Source of the DNA: Yponomeuta sedellus
Lineage: Eukaryota; Arthropoda; Insecta; Lepidoptera; Yponomeutidae
Direction of reading: 5' to 3'
NCBI GenBank assembly: GCA_934045075.1
Contig: OW203747.1
Span: 9,382,357 to 9,446,356 of the forward strand
DNA: 64,000 nucleotides
In this document: positions 1-10,108 of the stretch, one piece after another
How positions within the stretch are numbered: position 1 is the first letter of the stretch
Layout of the letters: the number at the start of each line of letters is the position of its first letter
The notes under the pieces: generated by a model
The model's input: only the letters and a program-made list of their open reading frames with translations
Database searches by the model: none
Told to the model about the DNA's origin: nothing
Program-made: the position numbers and the translations under genes

Positions 1-179
1 CCTGCATTGCATCTTTTTATTATTTAGTGGCCATGTATAATTAAAAACCTAAGCAAAAAGTTTTAATCCACTTTTAAATTAGTTCCCCTACTTGCATTGA
101 GCAGTACGAGTTATTATTATCTTATCTTAGGCGGGCGTTAGGGTTCATTCACTTCCACCTATATTAACGTTCACGTTAA
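1..179. other. No recognisable feature
   Basis: AT-rich DNA before the first mobile element. I see no open frame, repeat or motif that I can name. Confidence 0.4.
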
Positions 180-399
180 GGCGCTACTTTTTCTTTAAAA
201 GTGAACATCAGAAATCTTAACAACTGTGACAACTATTTTTAGAACCTACAGGCTAGAACTTAGGATCAACCTAGGAATTTAGCCGATTTCCGCTTTTAAG
301 TAATTGGACCTGAGTTCTTGTCAATAGGTTCTAAAAAGAGCTATTATATTGATTAAGATTTCTGATCTTAATTTTTTCCAAAGACGTGTTAGAAAAAGA

Positions 400-622
400 T
401 GTTAGCTCAGGGTCTTGATATCGAGATAAATAAGCTAGTGGACTGTATAAATTGATGGTTTAATTGGAAAAAGAAGATAATTCAAAATTAGTGTGTATCG
501 ACACGTCGGATGGTGTGAAGTGCCGCATGCCGCGGCGCGGCCCGCCGTCCTGCTCGCAAGTTGTCCGGCCGGTTTTGGCCTGCGGGGCGCGGGGCACCGC
601 TCAGTGACGTAGGGCTCCAACA
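400..622 (-). repeat. BEL 3' LTR (intact, 223 bp)
   Basis: This uninterrupted LTR begins TGTTAGCTCAGG and ends GGCTCCAACA on the plus strand. The same sequence is found in two blocks at 6265-6380 and 8836-9699 on the other side of the element. A purine-rich tract lies next to it on the minus strand (623-640, GGCGGGGAGGA), as expected for plus-strand priming. Confidence 0.9.
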
Positions 623-650
623 TCCTCCCCGCCTTGAAGTCTTCTGGTCT

Positions 651-1877
651 TCAAGCTAGTGGTAGAGGGCAGACGTCTTGGAAGGCCCGTTTGAGTAGAC
701 CCTTTTTGGTCTTCAGCTCGACCACGCGCGCCACGCCGTCGCTGCCGGGAAAGATCCTGACGACACGCCCAAGTAGCCACAGAAGAGGTGGCCGCGTCTT
801 GTCCTTGACTAGCACCAGCGTCCCCACGCTTAGCTCGCCTGTTGAACTGAACCATTTTGTCCGTTGCTGTAGCAGAGAGATATATTCCACATTAAAGCGC
901 TTCCAAAAGTGCTGTTTTAAATGTTCCACCCTTTGGTATCTCTCTAGTCGGCCAATCCTGGCATCGAGCACCTGTGGATGCGGAACAGATATCAGCGAGC
1001 GTCCAATAAGGAAATGGGAAGGAGTCAGCGCGGAAAAGTCTAAGGGATCAGTGGAAAGTGGAACGAGGGGACGTGAATTTAATATTGCCTCAACCTGTAT
1101 TAAAAGAGTTGCCAATTCTTCATAAGTGAAGTTAGCTAGTTGGAGCAACCTTCGAAGATGGTGCTTAGTGGAACGGACGGCAGCCTCAGCTATGCCATTA
1201 AAATGTGGAGAATAAGGGGGCACAAAAGAAAATTCTATGCCCTCCTGCGCCATATCGGAGGCTAAATTGCACTCCTGTAAGAATCGCTGTAGCTCATTAG
1301 AAGCACCGACAAAATTAGTGCCGTTATCCGACAAAATACTTCTAGGCTTGCCTCGCCGTGCCACGAAACGATTGAGAGCGGCCATGTAAGCCTCTTTGGT
1401 CAAGTCCGTGACGAGCTCGATGTGAACGGCTTTCACTGCAAGGCAGACAAAAATGCAAAGGTATGATTTTATAAGTCTACACCCTCTGCCCTTTCGATCG
1501 GCGATGAGTACTGGCCCGGCATAGTCGACACTGGAGTGTAAGAAGGGAAACTCGAGATTAGTCCTAGGAGTAGGTAACTGTCCCATAATAGGCTGTATAT
1601 TTTTTGATTTGTATCTAAAACATTTAAGACATGTTCTCACCACTGCCTTGGATAGATTTCTGCCCCCTAAGGGCCAATTTTGACGGACAGTGGCTAAAAG
1701 CAATTGTGGTCCCGCATGTAACAGTTTTTTATGTAACATTTCAAATATTAATTTTGTGAGATAGTGTTTACTGCATAGTAATATGGGATGCTTTACATTA
1801 TAATCATACAGTGAGTTATCAAGCCTTCCCCCCACGCGGATAATATTATTATCTAAGAAAGGTGCTAAAGGTAACAA
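651..1877 (-). CDS. BEL/Pao integrase region
   Basis: A 408-residue open stretch forms the C-terminal part of BEL pol. The integrase catalytic residues are visible: the first D in VDYAGP, the second D in LSDNGTNF, and a glutamate in the later HFNGIAEAAVRS stretch that replaces the usual FGGLWEAAV wording. An N-terminal HHCC-like region lies around LLHAGPQLLL, and a C-terminal domain of the kind found after BEL integrases follows (LVLVKDKTRPPLLW). It ends close to the purine tract and LTR. It overlaps the RNase H frame by 13 bases, so it is separated by a frameshift rather than by its own start codon. Confidence 0.85.
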   Translation of the reverse strand: MLPLAPFLDNNIIRVGGRLDNSLYDYNVKHPILLCSKHYLTKLIFEMLHKKLLHAGPQLLLATVRQNWPLGGRNLSKAVVRTCLKCFRYKSKNIQPIMGQLPTPRTNLEFPFLHSSVDYAGPVLIADRKGRGCRLIKSYLCIFVCLAVKAVHIELVTDLTKEAYMAALNRFVARRGKPRSILSDNGTNFVGASNELQRFLQECNLASDMAQEGIEFSFVPPYSPHFNGIAEAAVRSTKHHLRRLLQLANFTYEELATLLIQVEAILNSRPLVPLSTDPLDFSALTPSHFLIGRSLISVPHPQVLDARIGRLERYQRVEHLKQHFWKRFNVEYISLLQQRTKWFSSTGELSVGTLVLVKDKTRPPLLWLLGRVVRIFPGSDGVARVVELKTKKGLLKRAFQDVCPLPLA

Positions 1878-2713
1878 CCGGTTTTTGCAAGGAAGTGGTT
1901 TTTGTCGGCGAGTAACTTGTACTCAGTAGGAAACATTTCCAGCTGTGCGTTGTGTATTAAACACATTAGGGAAACATTAAGTTCCTCCCTGGTTAGATGT
2001 CCAAAACGTTTATTGTATTTATTTATTAAGTTGTAAATAAATCTATGTATATAAGCAACCACTCTTTGTAAATAATTTAAATTAGATAATTTGTTTGTAA
2101 GTAATTGTATTGGTAATTGATTAGACTCTGTTAAATTACTATTATTAACTTGATAGCAAACTACTTCGGGCAACTCTTGTTTGGCGTGTTCATTTGGCAT
2201 TTTAGGCCACAGCGATTGCTCCTCAAGCAAAAATGTGGGCCCTGACCACCACAATTGACAACTGCTGATAAGGTCAGCCCTCAGCCCTCGAGAAGCGAGA
2301 TCTGCCGGGTTGTCCTTCGACGGAACATAGCTCCAAGTATGGTCTGACGTATTTTCTTGTATTTCATCGACTCGGTTCCGTACAAAAGGCTTCAGCTGGT
2401 TGGGTGGTGTCGCTAACCATCCCAAGACTATAGTGGAATCGCACCAAAAGTAGCACCTGTTTATAGTAATCGTAAGTGAGTCTACAACCTTTGTAAACAG
2501 TCTTGTACCTAACAACGCGGCACAGAGCTCGAGGCGTGGGATAGTGGTGGGTTTAATCGGGGCTACTCGATTTTTGGAAACTAATAGTTGAACCCTGACA
2601 GTCCCATCACTACATATCGACCGTACATAGATGCATGCGCCATACGCTGCTTTTTCTGAAGCGTCTGAAAAAACATGTAATTCGCACATGACTGATTTTC
2701 GCAAAAAATCCAA
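1865..2713 (-). CDS. BEL/Pao RNase H region
   Basis: This open stretch of 282 residues contains an RNase H-like domain of BEL pol. It has the first acidic position in HVFSDASEKAAYG, a PRLELCAALLG helix with the conserved glutamate, a WCDSTIVLGWL block and a DNPADLASRG block. It lies between the RT and the integrase and is out of frame with both, so the polyprotein is broken on each side. The Met at its 5' end is internal to the ancestral polyprotein and is not a real start. Confidence 0.8.
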   Translation of the reverse strand: MDFLRKSVMCELHVFSDASEKAAYGACIYVRSICSDGTVRVQLLVSKNRVAPIKPTTIPRLELCAALLGTRLFTKVVDSLTITINRCYFWCDSTIVLGWLATPPNQLKPFVRNRVDEIQENTSDHTWSYVPSKDNPADLASRGLRADLISSCQLWWSGPTFLLEEQSLWPKMPNEHAKQELPEVVCYQVNNSNLTESNQLPIQLLTNKLSNLNYLQRVVAYIHRFIYNLINKYNKRFGHLTREELNVSLMCLIHNAQLEMFPTEYKLLADKNHFLAKTGCYL

Positions 2714-2808
2714 CGGGGTATTTTAATGTTATTTAAACTTGGGAAGGAATTAGCAAATATAAGCCATTGATTTTTTAAATCTTCTGGCACGTCACTATCC
2801 CAGTCACA

Positions 2809-3657
2809 CTAGCTTAGCCATAAAAGTTGCATAATAAGCTTAGATTCGACAACACATGGACCTACAAGCCCTAAGGGATCAAATATTTGACTTATTACTG
2901 ATAAGATGTGTCGTTTTGTTGTTTTTGGTTTGACCTCAATATTTATTGAAAAAGACAGAGTGTCAGTATCGCATACCCAGTGTAAACCTAGGGTTTTTGA
3001 AGACGAGCTAGTATTTGTAGACAAATCTAGATAGTTACTTGACTTATCCCCGGCGTCAGTAATTTTCGACAAAATTTCTTTATTATTTGACTGCCATTTT
3101 CTTAGGTAGAATTTGGCGGAAGATAAAACGGAATTTACTTCCTTGCACAATTCTACTGTACCGTTAATTGTATCGCTGCCGCTTAACAAATCGTCAACAT
3201 AAAAATCCCTTTCAATCGCAGTCTTCGCCGCGTCGTTGGAAGTGACGTCAGCCAAGCTGACTAGGCATTTTGTTGCTAAGTAGGGAGCGGAAGATGTCCC
3301 GTACGTCAGTGTATTAAGACTGTAGGTTTTTAACGGTGCTTGGGGATCAGTGCGGAAAATGATTTGTTGCAAGGAACGTTATGAAGGAACTAAAGCAATG
3401 CACCTGTACATTTTTTCTACATCTGAAGACACAACGTATCTATGCTGTCTAAAACGCAACAATATCGACAGGAGGTCGTTTTGAATGGTTGGCCCTACCA
3501 TCTGTAGGTCAACAAGTGACACGCCAGTGGAGGTTGCCGCTGAGGCATCGAAGACCACTCGCAACTTCGTCGTTGTGCTGGATTCGCGAATAACGCCGTG
3601 ATGTGGGAGAAAATAATTAAAAGATTCTGCATCAGGTGAGTTTTTATTCTCAGTCAT
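2809..3657 (-). pseudogene. BEL/Pao reverse transcriptase, interrupted by a stop
   Basis: Two stretches in the same frame (3657-3379 and 3372-2809) make up the RT. The first has the PHHGVIRESS, RVVFDAS and DVEKMYR blocks; the second has the FYVDD catalytic box and the FDPLGLVGP motif. A TAA at 3379-3381 separates them at a place where related elements read through, so it looks like a nonsense mutation. At the 5' edge, roughly 80-90 residues expected between protease and RT are missing, which indicates an internal deletion. Confidence 0.8.
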
Positions 3658-3662
3658 GTGTC

Positions 3663-4379
3663 CTAGTAATTCGTATTCCGACGTAAAGTCGGAGAAAATA
3701 TATGCTTAGAAGAGACTGTGTCAAGTTCCCAAAACTTCGTTAAGTCCGTATCTGTATTTGGAGCGAGAAAATTACAGTGGTGTACTGGTTTTGTTGTTGA
3801 CGTTCGTGAATTAACGGCAATCACGCCCGTCAGTATCCAGCCAAACTGTGTCTCACGCAACTTAGGTTGATTTTTGCCTAAATCTATCGAAGCATGCCCT
3901 ATGACATTCCAAAATACTTCGGCGCCTACCAAAATATCCACCACGGATGGAATATTAAATGTGGGATCGGCAAGACGGATTTGTGTGGGTAACGGTACTG
4001 TCTCAATATTTATTAAAGTGGAGGGTAGAATTTTGGTGACCTCGGGCAAAATAAGACAGTCAATGTTTACCGTGTAATTACAGCTAGTAGACTCAATTGT
4101 GAGATTGCAAGACTGTTTACTATTACAGGTTTGACCATTGATACCTGAGACCGTGGAGCTATTGTTACGTCGAGGCAACCGCAGCTTGTCGCAGAGGGTA
4201 CTCGTAACAAAATTCGCAGTGCTACCGTTATCTAGCAGCATGCGAGCGTCGAACCTCTCGCCGCCGGCGCCAATGACCTTGACCATCGCTGTGGACAGCA
4301 AGGTTTGCATCGAGGTAGTACTCTGAATAGAAGAATCGGTAGAAAGCACTACGTCATTGGAAGAAAAATCGGTGGGCAA
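3663..4379 (-). CDS. BEL/Pao aspartic protease region
   Basis: This 238-residue stretch matches the protease part of BEL pol. The flap-like and core segments are recognisable (ARMLLDNGSTANFVT, VDILVGAEVFW and QFGWILTGV). The catalytic triplet reads D-N-G rather than D-T-G or D-S-G, which would be expected to impair the enzyme. The frame ends where sequence leading to RT begins, at the deletion joint near 3690. It is out of frame with gag upstream. Confidence 0.75.
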   Translation of the reverse strand: MPTDFSSNDVVLSTDSSIQSTTSMQTLLSTAMVKVIGAGGERFDARMLLDNGSTANFVTSTLCDKLRLPRRNNSSTVSGINGQTCNSKQSCNLTIESTSCNYTVNIDCLILPEVTKILPSTLINIETVPLPTQIRLADPTFNIPSVVDILVGAEVFWNVIGHASIDLGKNQPKLRETQFGWILTGVIAVNSRTSTTKPVHHCNFLAPNTDTDLTKFWELDTVSSKHIFSPTLRRNTNY

Positions 4380-4396
4380 AGCGACACGCTCAGAGA

Positions 4397-5704
4397 CTAA
4401 AGGTTTGTCTTTTCATGAGAATCTTCATGTAAGAGCGTATTATGTCTACGATTACAATACTTGCAATGCGCTAGCCTACAGCGCTTTGTAACATGTCCTG
4501 GCCGTAAACAGTTTAGGCATACTTTAAACTCCATTGTCTTTTTTATTCTGTCCTGTGTTGAAAGGCTCCTGAAAGCTTCACATGTGTACAGAAGATGATT
4601 TTGTGAGCATAGGGGACATGTTATTTTCTTAACTTGAAAATTTTTATTGTTATGTTGTTCATTACTGTGGCTAGCTACTATAAAACTATTAGGCTTAGAA
4701 GAAATGCTTTCAAACCTTGTCGATGCCTTTATAGATAGATTATTTTCCAAAGTCTCTAATAAGTCAGCTTTGTTAGAAAGAAAAGCACAAAACTGAGACA
4801 ACGTGGGTGTGCCTTCCAGCGTGCTGCGATGTTCCTCCCAATGTCTAAATGTAACCGAATCTAACTTTGTACTCATCATGTACACAATGAGAGTGTCCCA
4901 GTGCTGGGTGGGTTCATTTAAAATTTTAAGCGCCCGAATATTTTTATTGACGACGTCAATCAAATGACGCAGGGATAAGCATGTCTCTTTCGCAATAGTA
5001 GGAGCATTAAATAACGCTTTTACATGGTTATTAATTAGGAGACGACTGTTATCATATCGCTCACACAACAGGTTCCATGCAAGTGAATAGTTACTGCTTT
5101 TAAAATCAATATTTTTTATTGTTTCCTGTGCGCTGCCTTTCAGTGAGGCACGTAGGTAGTGGAACTTGCTGACGTCATCGATAGATTCACTCTTATGAAT
5201 TAGCGAAAGAAATGTGTCCCTAAACTCGAGCCAATAGTCATAACTACCATTAAAATGGGGCAAATCAATCTTTGGTAGACGTACAAAAGACCGTTTGCAT
5301 GAGCCACCTGACCTGCACATCGAGCTTGCCCCGGATCCTGCGCGTTCCCGGGCATGGCGGGTGTCGCCCGCCGCACATAGGCCTCGCGCCTGGGCCAGCA
5401 GCGCGTGATACCGCTCCTCGAACTTGGCACGCTCGGCGTAGGCCTCGTCAGGATTAGCAGTGACCACTTCGATTCTAACCTGTAAATCGTCAAATTCTGA
5501 ATATAACGCATCAAACTTGCTTAATCGACCTTCCAAATCGATGCGTTGAAGATCTGTTAAAGATTCGCAGTCGGTAAGGATTGTCAAAAAATTGCTGAAG
5601 ATTGTAAGCTTAGCTTTCATAGAACTGCGTTTTTTTATAAGGATCGGTTCGCTATTATCAGCCATTGTAGTGGCGAGAGCGGGCGACCTTTCAGGTTGTG
5701 ACAT
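4397..5704 (-). CDS. BEL/Pao gag
   Basis: A 435-residue gag protein. The N-terminal half is of the type usual in BEL/Pao gag, with the core around LPKIDLPHFNGSYDYWLEFRD. Three Cys/His clusters lie near the C terminus: CPLCSQNHLLYTC, CLNCLRPGHVTKRC and CKYCNRRHNTLLH. The middle one is a classic zinc knuckle. Two Mets compete for the start (positions 1 and 14); either is plausible. The frame ends at HEKTNL before the protease, which continues in another frame. Confidence 0.85.
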   Translation of the reverse strand: MSQPERSPALATTMADNSEPILIKKRSSMKAKLTIFSNFLTILTDCESLTDLQRIDLEGRLSKFDALYSEFDDLQVRIEVVTANPDEAYAERAKFEERYHALLAQARGLCAAGDTRHARERAGSGASSMCRSGGSCKRSFVRLPKIDLPHFNGSYDYWLEFRDTFLSLIHKSESIDDVSKFHYLRASLKGSAQETIKNIDFKSSNYSLAWNLLCERYDNSRLLINNHVKALFNAPTIAKETCLSLRHLIDVVNKNIRALKILNEPTQHWDTLIVYMMSTKLDSVTFRHWEEHRSTLEGTPTLSQFCAFLSNKADLLETLENNLSIKASTRFESISSKPNSFIVASHSNEQHNNKNFQVKKITCPLCSQNHLLYTCEAFRSLSTQDRIKKTMEFKVCLNCLRPGHVTKRCRLAHCKYCNRRHNTLLHEDSHEKTNL

Positions 5705-6264
5705 AGCAAGAATGCGAAATACCTAAAGCAATGAAAAGGAGTTACGCAACTGCGTGAGTCAGCCAATTGAAAAACAATAAGTTCAATAACCCAAACACTG
5801 CACCGATATAGATGCTTAGAAATTGTGTAGGCCACTGCCCTATTGTATATAAAAAATGCAACCAGATGTCCGCGTGGCGGCCGGCTACTGATAAGAGACA
5901 AAAGAAGGCTATTACCTACGGTAATAAAAATGCACAGCTGCTAAGCGCAGTGAGTTACAGCAATGTTTGTTATTAAATAATGAAAAGAACTTACGATTGC
6001 GCTGATTTAATCAAATTAAGGCAAATTTAATTTATTTTAATTGCAATTAGCAGGTAGGTAAGCGAGGTTAGGAAATAGAAGGGATATAGTTTTGGAACGA
6101 TCTCACTGAATATCCTTATCCTCGGTGACTTCACTTCTTGGGATGACACGGCGACACGTCGCCTTTCGTCGAAAGTCCAAAGGTTCGAAGTCCAACGCCT
6201 CGTGCAGTAATAATTGAATCTCCGCTTCTCCAATCCTCCAAATATTTCCCGGTGAGAAGACCAA
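5705..6264 (-). other. BEL 5' leader and primer-binding region
   Basis: This stretch separates gag from the 5' LTR of the minus-strand BEL element. Right after the LTR, reading on the minus strand, comes TTGGTCTTCTCACCGGGA, the expected place for a tRNA primer-binding site. I did not identify the tRNA. Short open frames here have no recognisable product. Confidence 0.55.
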
Positions 6265-6380
6265 TGTTAGCTCAGGGTCTTGATATCGAGATAAATAAGC
6301 TAGTGGACTGTATAAATTGATGGTTTAATTGGAAAAAGAAGATAATTCAAAATTAGTGTGTATCGACACGTCGGATGGTG

Positions 6381-8828
6381 CACAAATATACAAATTATCA
6401 CAGAACATAAAAAAAGAGTAGAAGTAGCGACATGACACATTTGTACGAAAACCAGTGTAACCAAACTGATACTTACAAACCAAACGCACACTACGAATGC
6501 CAACCTGCCATTGGTAAATAAAGTCAATGCCGAAAAGGTGTACATCATAAAAGTTTCAATTAAAATATGCACCTTTTTGTAATGTTAACAATGATCAAAA
6601 TCAAATGACAATGATGAAATTAAGATTGACATTTTGTAGTAACGCTACTCTACACTAGATGGAACTACCGCCGCGTCGGACCGAAAAGAACTTTTACCTA
6701 GTAAGACATAAAGTTCAAAATTGAAAAACAAGTGCATTCTCAGTTTGGGATGGGACAATGCGAGTTCTAGTTTATCGATAGGGAGAACCTATCGACAAAT
6801 TATACTCGTACAAACAGTTTACACATTAACGGCCGAATATGAATGCTGGTACTTAGAAGTATTTTTAGCTATTTCTTTTTTGCTTGCGCGTTGACTGGTA
6901 GAAAATGCATCTTTTCAACATTATCTTTTGTGCAATATAGTATATTTCATTACAAGTGCGGAAAGGCTGTCATTGCAAAGAGTTCCGACAAGTTGCAATG
7001 ACGGTTCCGCACGTGTACTGAACGACTATTTTAAATACAGTTGCGAAAAAAATAAGCAATTTAATAAAGAAAAAAATATTTAGAAAATGGCGCCAACCGT
7101 AAAAAAATATAAGCAGAGATTTTTTTTCTTCACCCATTCTAGAAGGCAAAGGGAACTATGCCCATACAGCCAAGTCTTCAGAAGATTTTTTTATTGATAT
7201 GAAATGAAAATGAAATTTAATGAGATGAAATGAAATGAAACCTAACTTAACTCATTCAATCAAATCATTAAATCTGATATTGAAACAAATTAGTAGCTCA
7301 TAAAAACTTCTATGATTTTTTTAGTAAAAACTTCATGGCTGGTTTTTCTTTTTAATAGACATTATTTTGACAGTTGGGAAAGAAAACGCACGAGTGCGGG
7401 AAAGGTAAAAAAAATCACGAGTGTGTAATAGCCCACATCCCGCATGCTATACGTCCGTGTAATACGCCACTTTTTGAGCAACTGTATTAAAAAATAATTA
7501 ACACTAATAGGGTACATAGACGCACAAATAAAACAATGTGGTAGATTTCATATTTTAAAATGTTATCTCTTATTTAAAACTAGCTTTAACCCGCTGCTTC
7601 GCGGGCGTTAGAAATTACGCCGATATTACACGGGAAATATAACGTATTCTACGACTCAATTCAGATCGTTGTCTATCTGTACGCCATGTTTCATACGTTA
7701 TACCATTTTTTTTGACGATGGTACTTAATATATTTCATTTATACGCAAGAGTCTAACCTGGGAGTAAGCACATTTTTTCTGGTATTGCTGCATCACATAA
7801 GTGCCACCTTCTGCCATTTTTAGTGTTTATGAAGTGTTCATGAAAATGCTTTGAATATATTGTGTTCATCGTCGTTTTAAACCAATTTTGCCTTCCTGTC
7901 GATCCATTTTATCCATTTTAATTTCGTATCCGGTTCCTTAGAAAACTAAACGAAAACTCACTTCCAAATTGTTTTGATTCCGAAAGGGTTGTTGTAACGT
8001 TGCCTCGGTTTTCTGTTGTCAAAGGGGTAGGATGAAAATTACTTCGATAGTTTCTTAGATATTTTAGTCACTGATAAACTGGTGAAGAAAAACTATATCG
8101 CGATCTATGTGCTCATGTCACATCTTGTATGAAAAGTAGTAATGTATGAGCTCCAATGACAGTTTTCACATGCACAACGACCAGCCGGCGACCGGAGCTC
8201 ATACATTACTACTTTACCCGGCCTGGCGACCGGACGGCGACCGGGTGCATGTGAAAAGGCACTTAGGAAGTAGGTATAAAATAACAACAATTATTTTACC
8301 TACTTAGACGAATTGGAATTTACAATACCTAAGTACCATTAAGTATGTAGGACTACTAAGTCATAGACAACTAATTATCGATAGATTTTTATCATGTGTG
8401 CCCCCATCCGTAATTGAGTAGAATTCAAATTATGACAGAAATTTCTAGAGAAGGTACACTTTCATCAATGAAAATTTAACTTTACTAGCCAGTAAATAAA
8501 GGTGGTTTCACTTTTTCATTTTCGGATTGGTTTCCGTGTTCATGTCATTACAAATTTAATTAAAAATACAATGAAATACGTCTTACCGATGAAATATTAC
8601 GGCATGATCGGTATATTTTAGTCCCCAGCTTTTATTTTTGCTCTCTAACACAGCACAACAAGGCATTTTAATCAAGTTTTCACCATTTTTTCTTTACTAG
8701 AAGCGCGCGGCAACTGAAGTAAACAAAACTGTCACCGACTACGCATAGGCAATACATTGCTAATGTGAGGCACGCGGGCACCGCCCACTTACGACTTCTA
8801 CTCCTTTTTTATGTTCTGTGCAAATTAT
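6381..8828. mobile_element. 2.45-kb TIR element inside the BEL LTR
   Basis: The element is flanked by GATGGTG (6374-6380 and 8829-8835), a 7-bp duplication of LTR sequence, or 8 bp with one mismatch. Its ends share a ~30-bp imperfect inverted repeat around CACAGAACATAAAAAA and GAGTAGAAGT. There is no transposase frame. It contains inverted repeats at 6953-7016 and at 8133-8154/8194-8215, and a CTAGCTTTAACCCGC repeat fragment near 7580, so it appears to be a composite non-autonomous element. The superfamily is uncertain; hAT or P-like would fit the duplication length. Confidence 0.7.
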
Positions 8829-8857
8829 GATGGTGTGAAGTGCCGCATGCCGCGGCG

Positions 8858-9606
8858 CAGTGTTGCCGCAACCGAAAATGTATTTCGGACGTTACCCAAT
8901 CTGAAAAAGGACCGTTTTCAAGATTATGGTACGGTTTTCAATGTACTGTATGTATAGTAAAGAAATAAAGTAAAAAAACAAGATACTAGGTAGGTATTTA
9001 TAGTTATTATACCTTATTGCTCAAGTTGTTAGGGATATGTTCATGACGCTCAACCGCCAACCACCAAACACAATAATAATTTATTTAATATTTTATCATG
9101 CGTTATCTTTATTTTATGTTCAAATCGTAAAATCACGGCAAAATGTTTTCTTTTTATTGATGATGCGCGGAACTCTACGCAAATTATTTAGGTTGCAGTT
9201 CATTCAATTATGATTTCATGTTATCCATCTCACTCATCCACTCTACTTGAGCGTAGACAGAGAATAGGTACTGAGTGTTATGTGAGCTATAGCTCGTTTT
9301 TTCCTAATTCGGAACGGACCATGCCATGAGTTCGTAAGCGGCATATCAAAAATATTGCTATCTTTGTTCCCCATAACAAATGAATATAATGTTATCCCAG
9401 TTTTTGCTTAGCGCTGTCGTAAGGATGCGTTCAAAGAAAAGATAATCACTTAGTTGGATGTGTTCACTAATAAAATGTTGATTGGGATGCGTAGACGGAG
9501 TGGCGGCTTAGAAAAAGGGACGGTGGTAGCAATGGGACGGTGAAGGGACGGTCGTAAAATAAAAAGGACGGAAAACCGTCCCTTTTAGGACGGTGTGGCA
9601 ACGCTG
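8858..9606. mobile_element. hAT-type non-autonomous element (749 bp)
   Basis: The ends are CAGTGTTGCC and, reverse-complemented, CAGCGTTGCC. They are flanked by a perfect 8-bp duplication CCGCGGCG (8850-8857 and 9607-9614) that occurs once at the same site in the intact LTR. The CAG-type ends and 8-bp target duplication fit the hAT superfamily. No transposase is encoded. Confidence 0.85.
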
Positions 9607-9855
9607 CCGCGGCGCGGCCCGCCGTCCTGCTCGCAAGTTGTCCGGCCGGTTTTGGCCTGCGGGGCGCGGGGCACCGCTCAGTGACGTAGGGCTCCAACAA
9701 AGAAGATATGATTTTTTCCATTGGTGGCGCTAGTAAATACCGCCTAGCGCCTTAAACAATGGAGTTACAACAATTAAAATATGTGTAGGATTACATAGGA
9801 TTTTAGAGTGTTACGAATATTTCTTAATGTCATTGGCTTAGAGCAGGACGAAATG

Positions 9856-10108
9856 CAGTCTATTTAGCTTTACTAAGTAGTACAATTTAGTAAACAAGAT
9901 TCTACCGGAAAAGTATGACTTTTAGTCGAAAAGTGCCTTTCCGTGAGTGAAGTAACGTGCGACACAATTTTAATTAAGTAACACGCTGACAATTTTATAA
10001 AAAAAGTTCACGAACTTGCGAGAGAATATACAGTTTTGGCATCAAATGTAAATTTTAAGGTTAGAGACTTGTTTACTAAATTGGACAAGCAAGGACACTA
10101 CTAATCTG
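9856..10108. mobile_element. MITE with CAGTCTATTTA ends, copy 1
   Basis: Inverted ends about 45 bp long share CAATTTAGTAAACAAG with the copy at 27054-27299. The two arms are diverged (AGATTCTACC against AGTCTCTAACC). It is about 250 bp long and non-coding. Target duplication is unclear. Confidence 0.65.

Larger units (their letters stand above)
400..9699 (-). mobile_element. BEL/Pao LTR retrotransposon with nested insertions
   Basis: A minus-strand element with LTRs bounded by TG...CA, internal gag, protease, RT, RNase H and integrase regions in BEL/Pao order, and a 4-bp target duplication AAGA (396-399 and 9700-9703). The two LTRs look identical base for base outside the insertions in the right one, which suggests recent arrival. 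The coding part nevertheless has several frameshifts, a nonsense codon and an internal deletion, so this copy cannot make its own complete polyprotein. It may have been moved in trans, or some indels may be assembly errors. Confidence 0.9.
6265..9699 (-). repeat. BEL 5' LTR, split by two nested insertions
   Basis: The LTR is present as 6265-6380, 8836-8857 and 9615-9699, and these pieces look identical to the intact LTR at 400-622. The gaps are filled by a 2.45-kb TIR element and a 749-bp hAT-type element, each flanked by a duplication of LTR sequence. Both insertions therefore postdate the BEL insertion. Confidence 0.88.
180..9751. mobile_element. TTAA-flanked MITE (copy A), split by a BEL element
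   Basis: The left part (180-399) and the right part (9700-9751) together match the uninterrupted copy at 26631-26983. Shared stretches include the AAATCTTAACAACTGTGA region and the CCATTGGTGGCGCTAG end. Both outer edges carry TTAA (176-179 and 9752-9755), the target used by piggyBac-type elements. The BEL retrotransposon at 400-9699 interrupts it, so the MITE is the older insertion. The superfamily is inferred from the target site only; no transposase is present. Confidence 0.65.

Noticed and set aside
634..1125. Plus-strand 163-codon open frame
   Set aside because: It is antisense to the BEL integrase and resembles nothing.
8858..9606. P-element-type insertion
   Set aside because: The 8-bp duplication would fit, but CAG-type ends fit hAT better.
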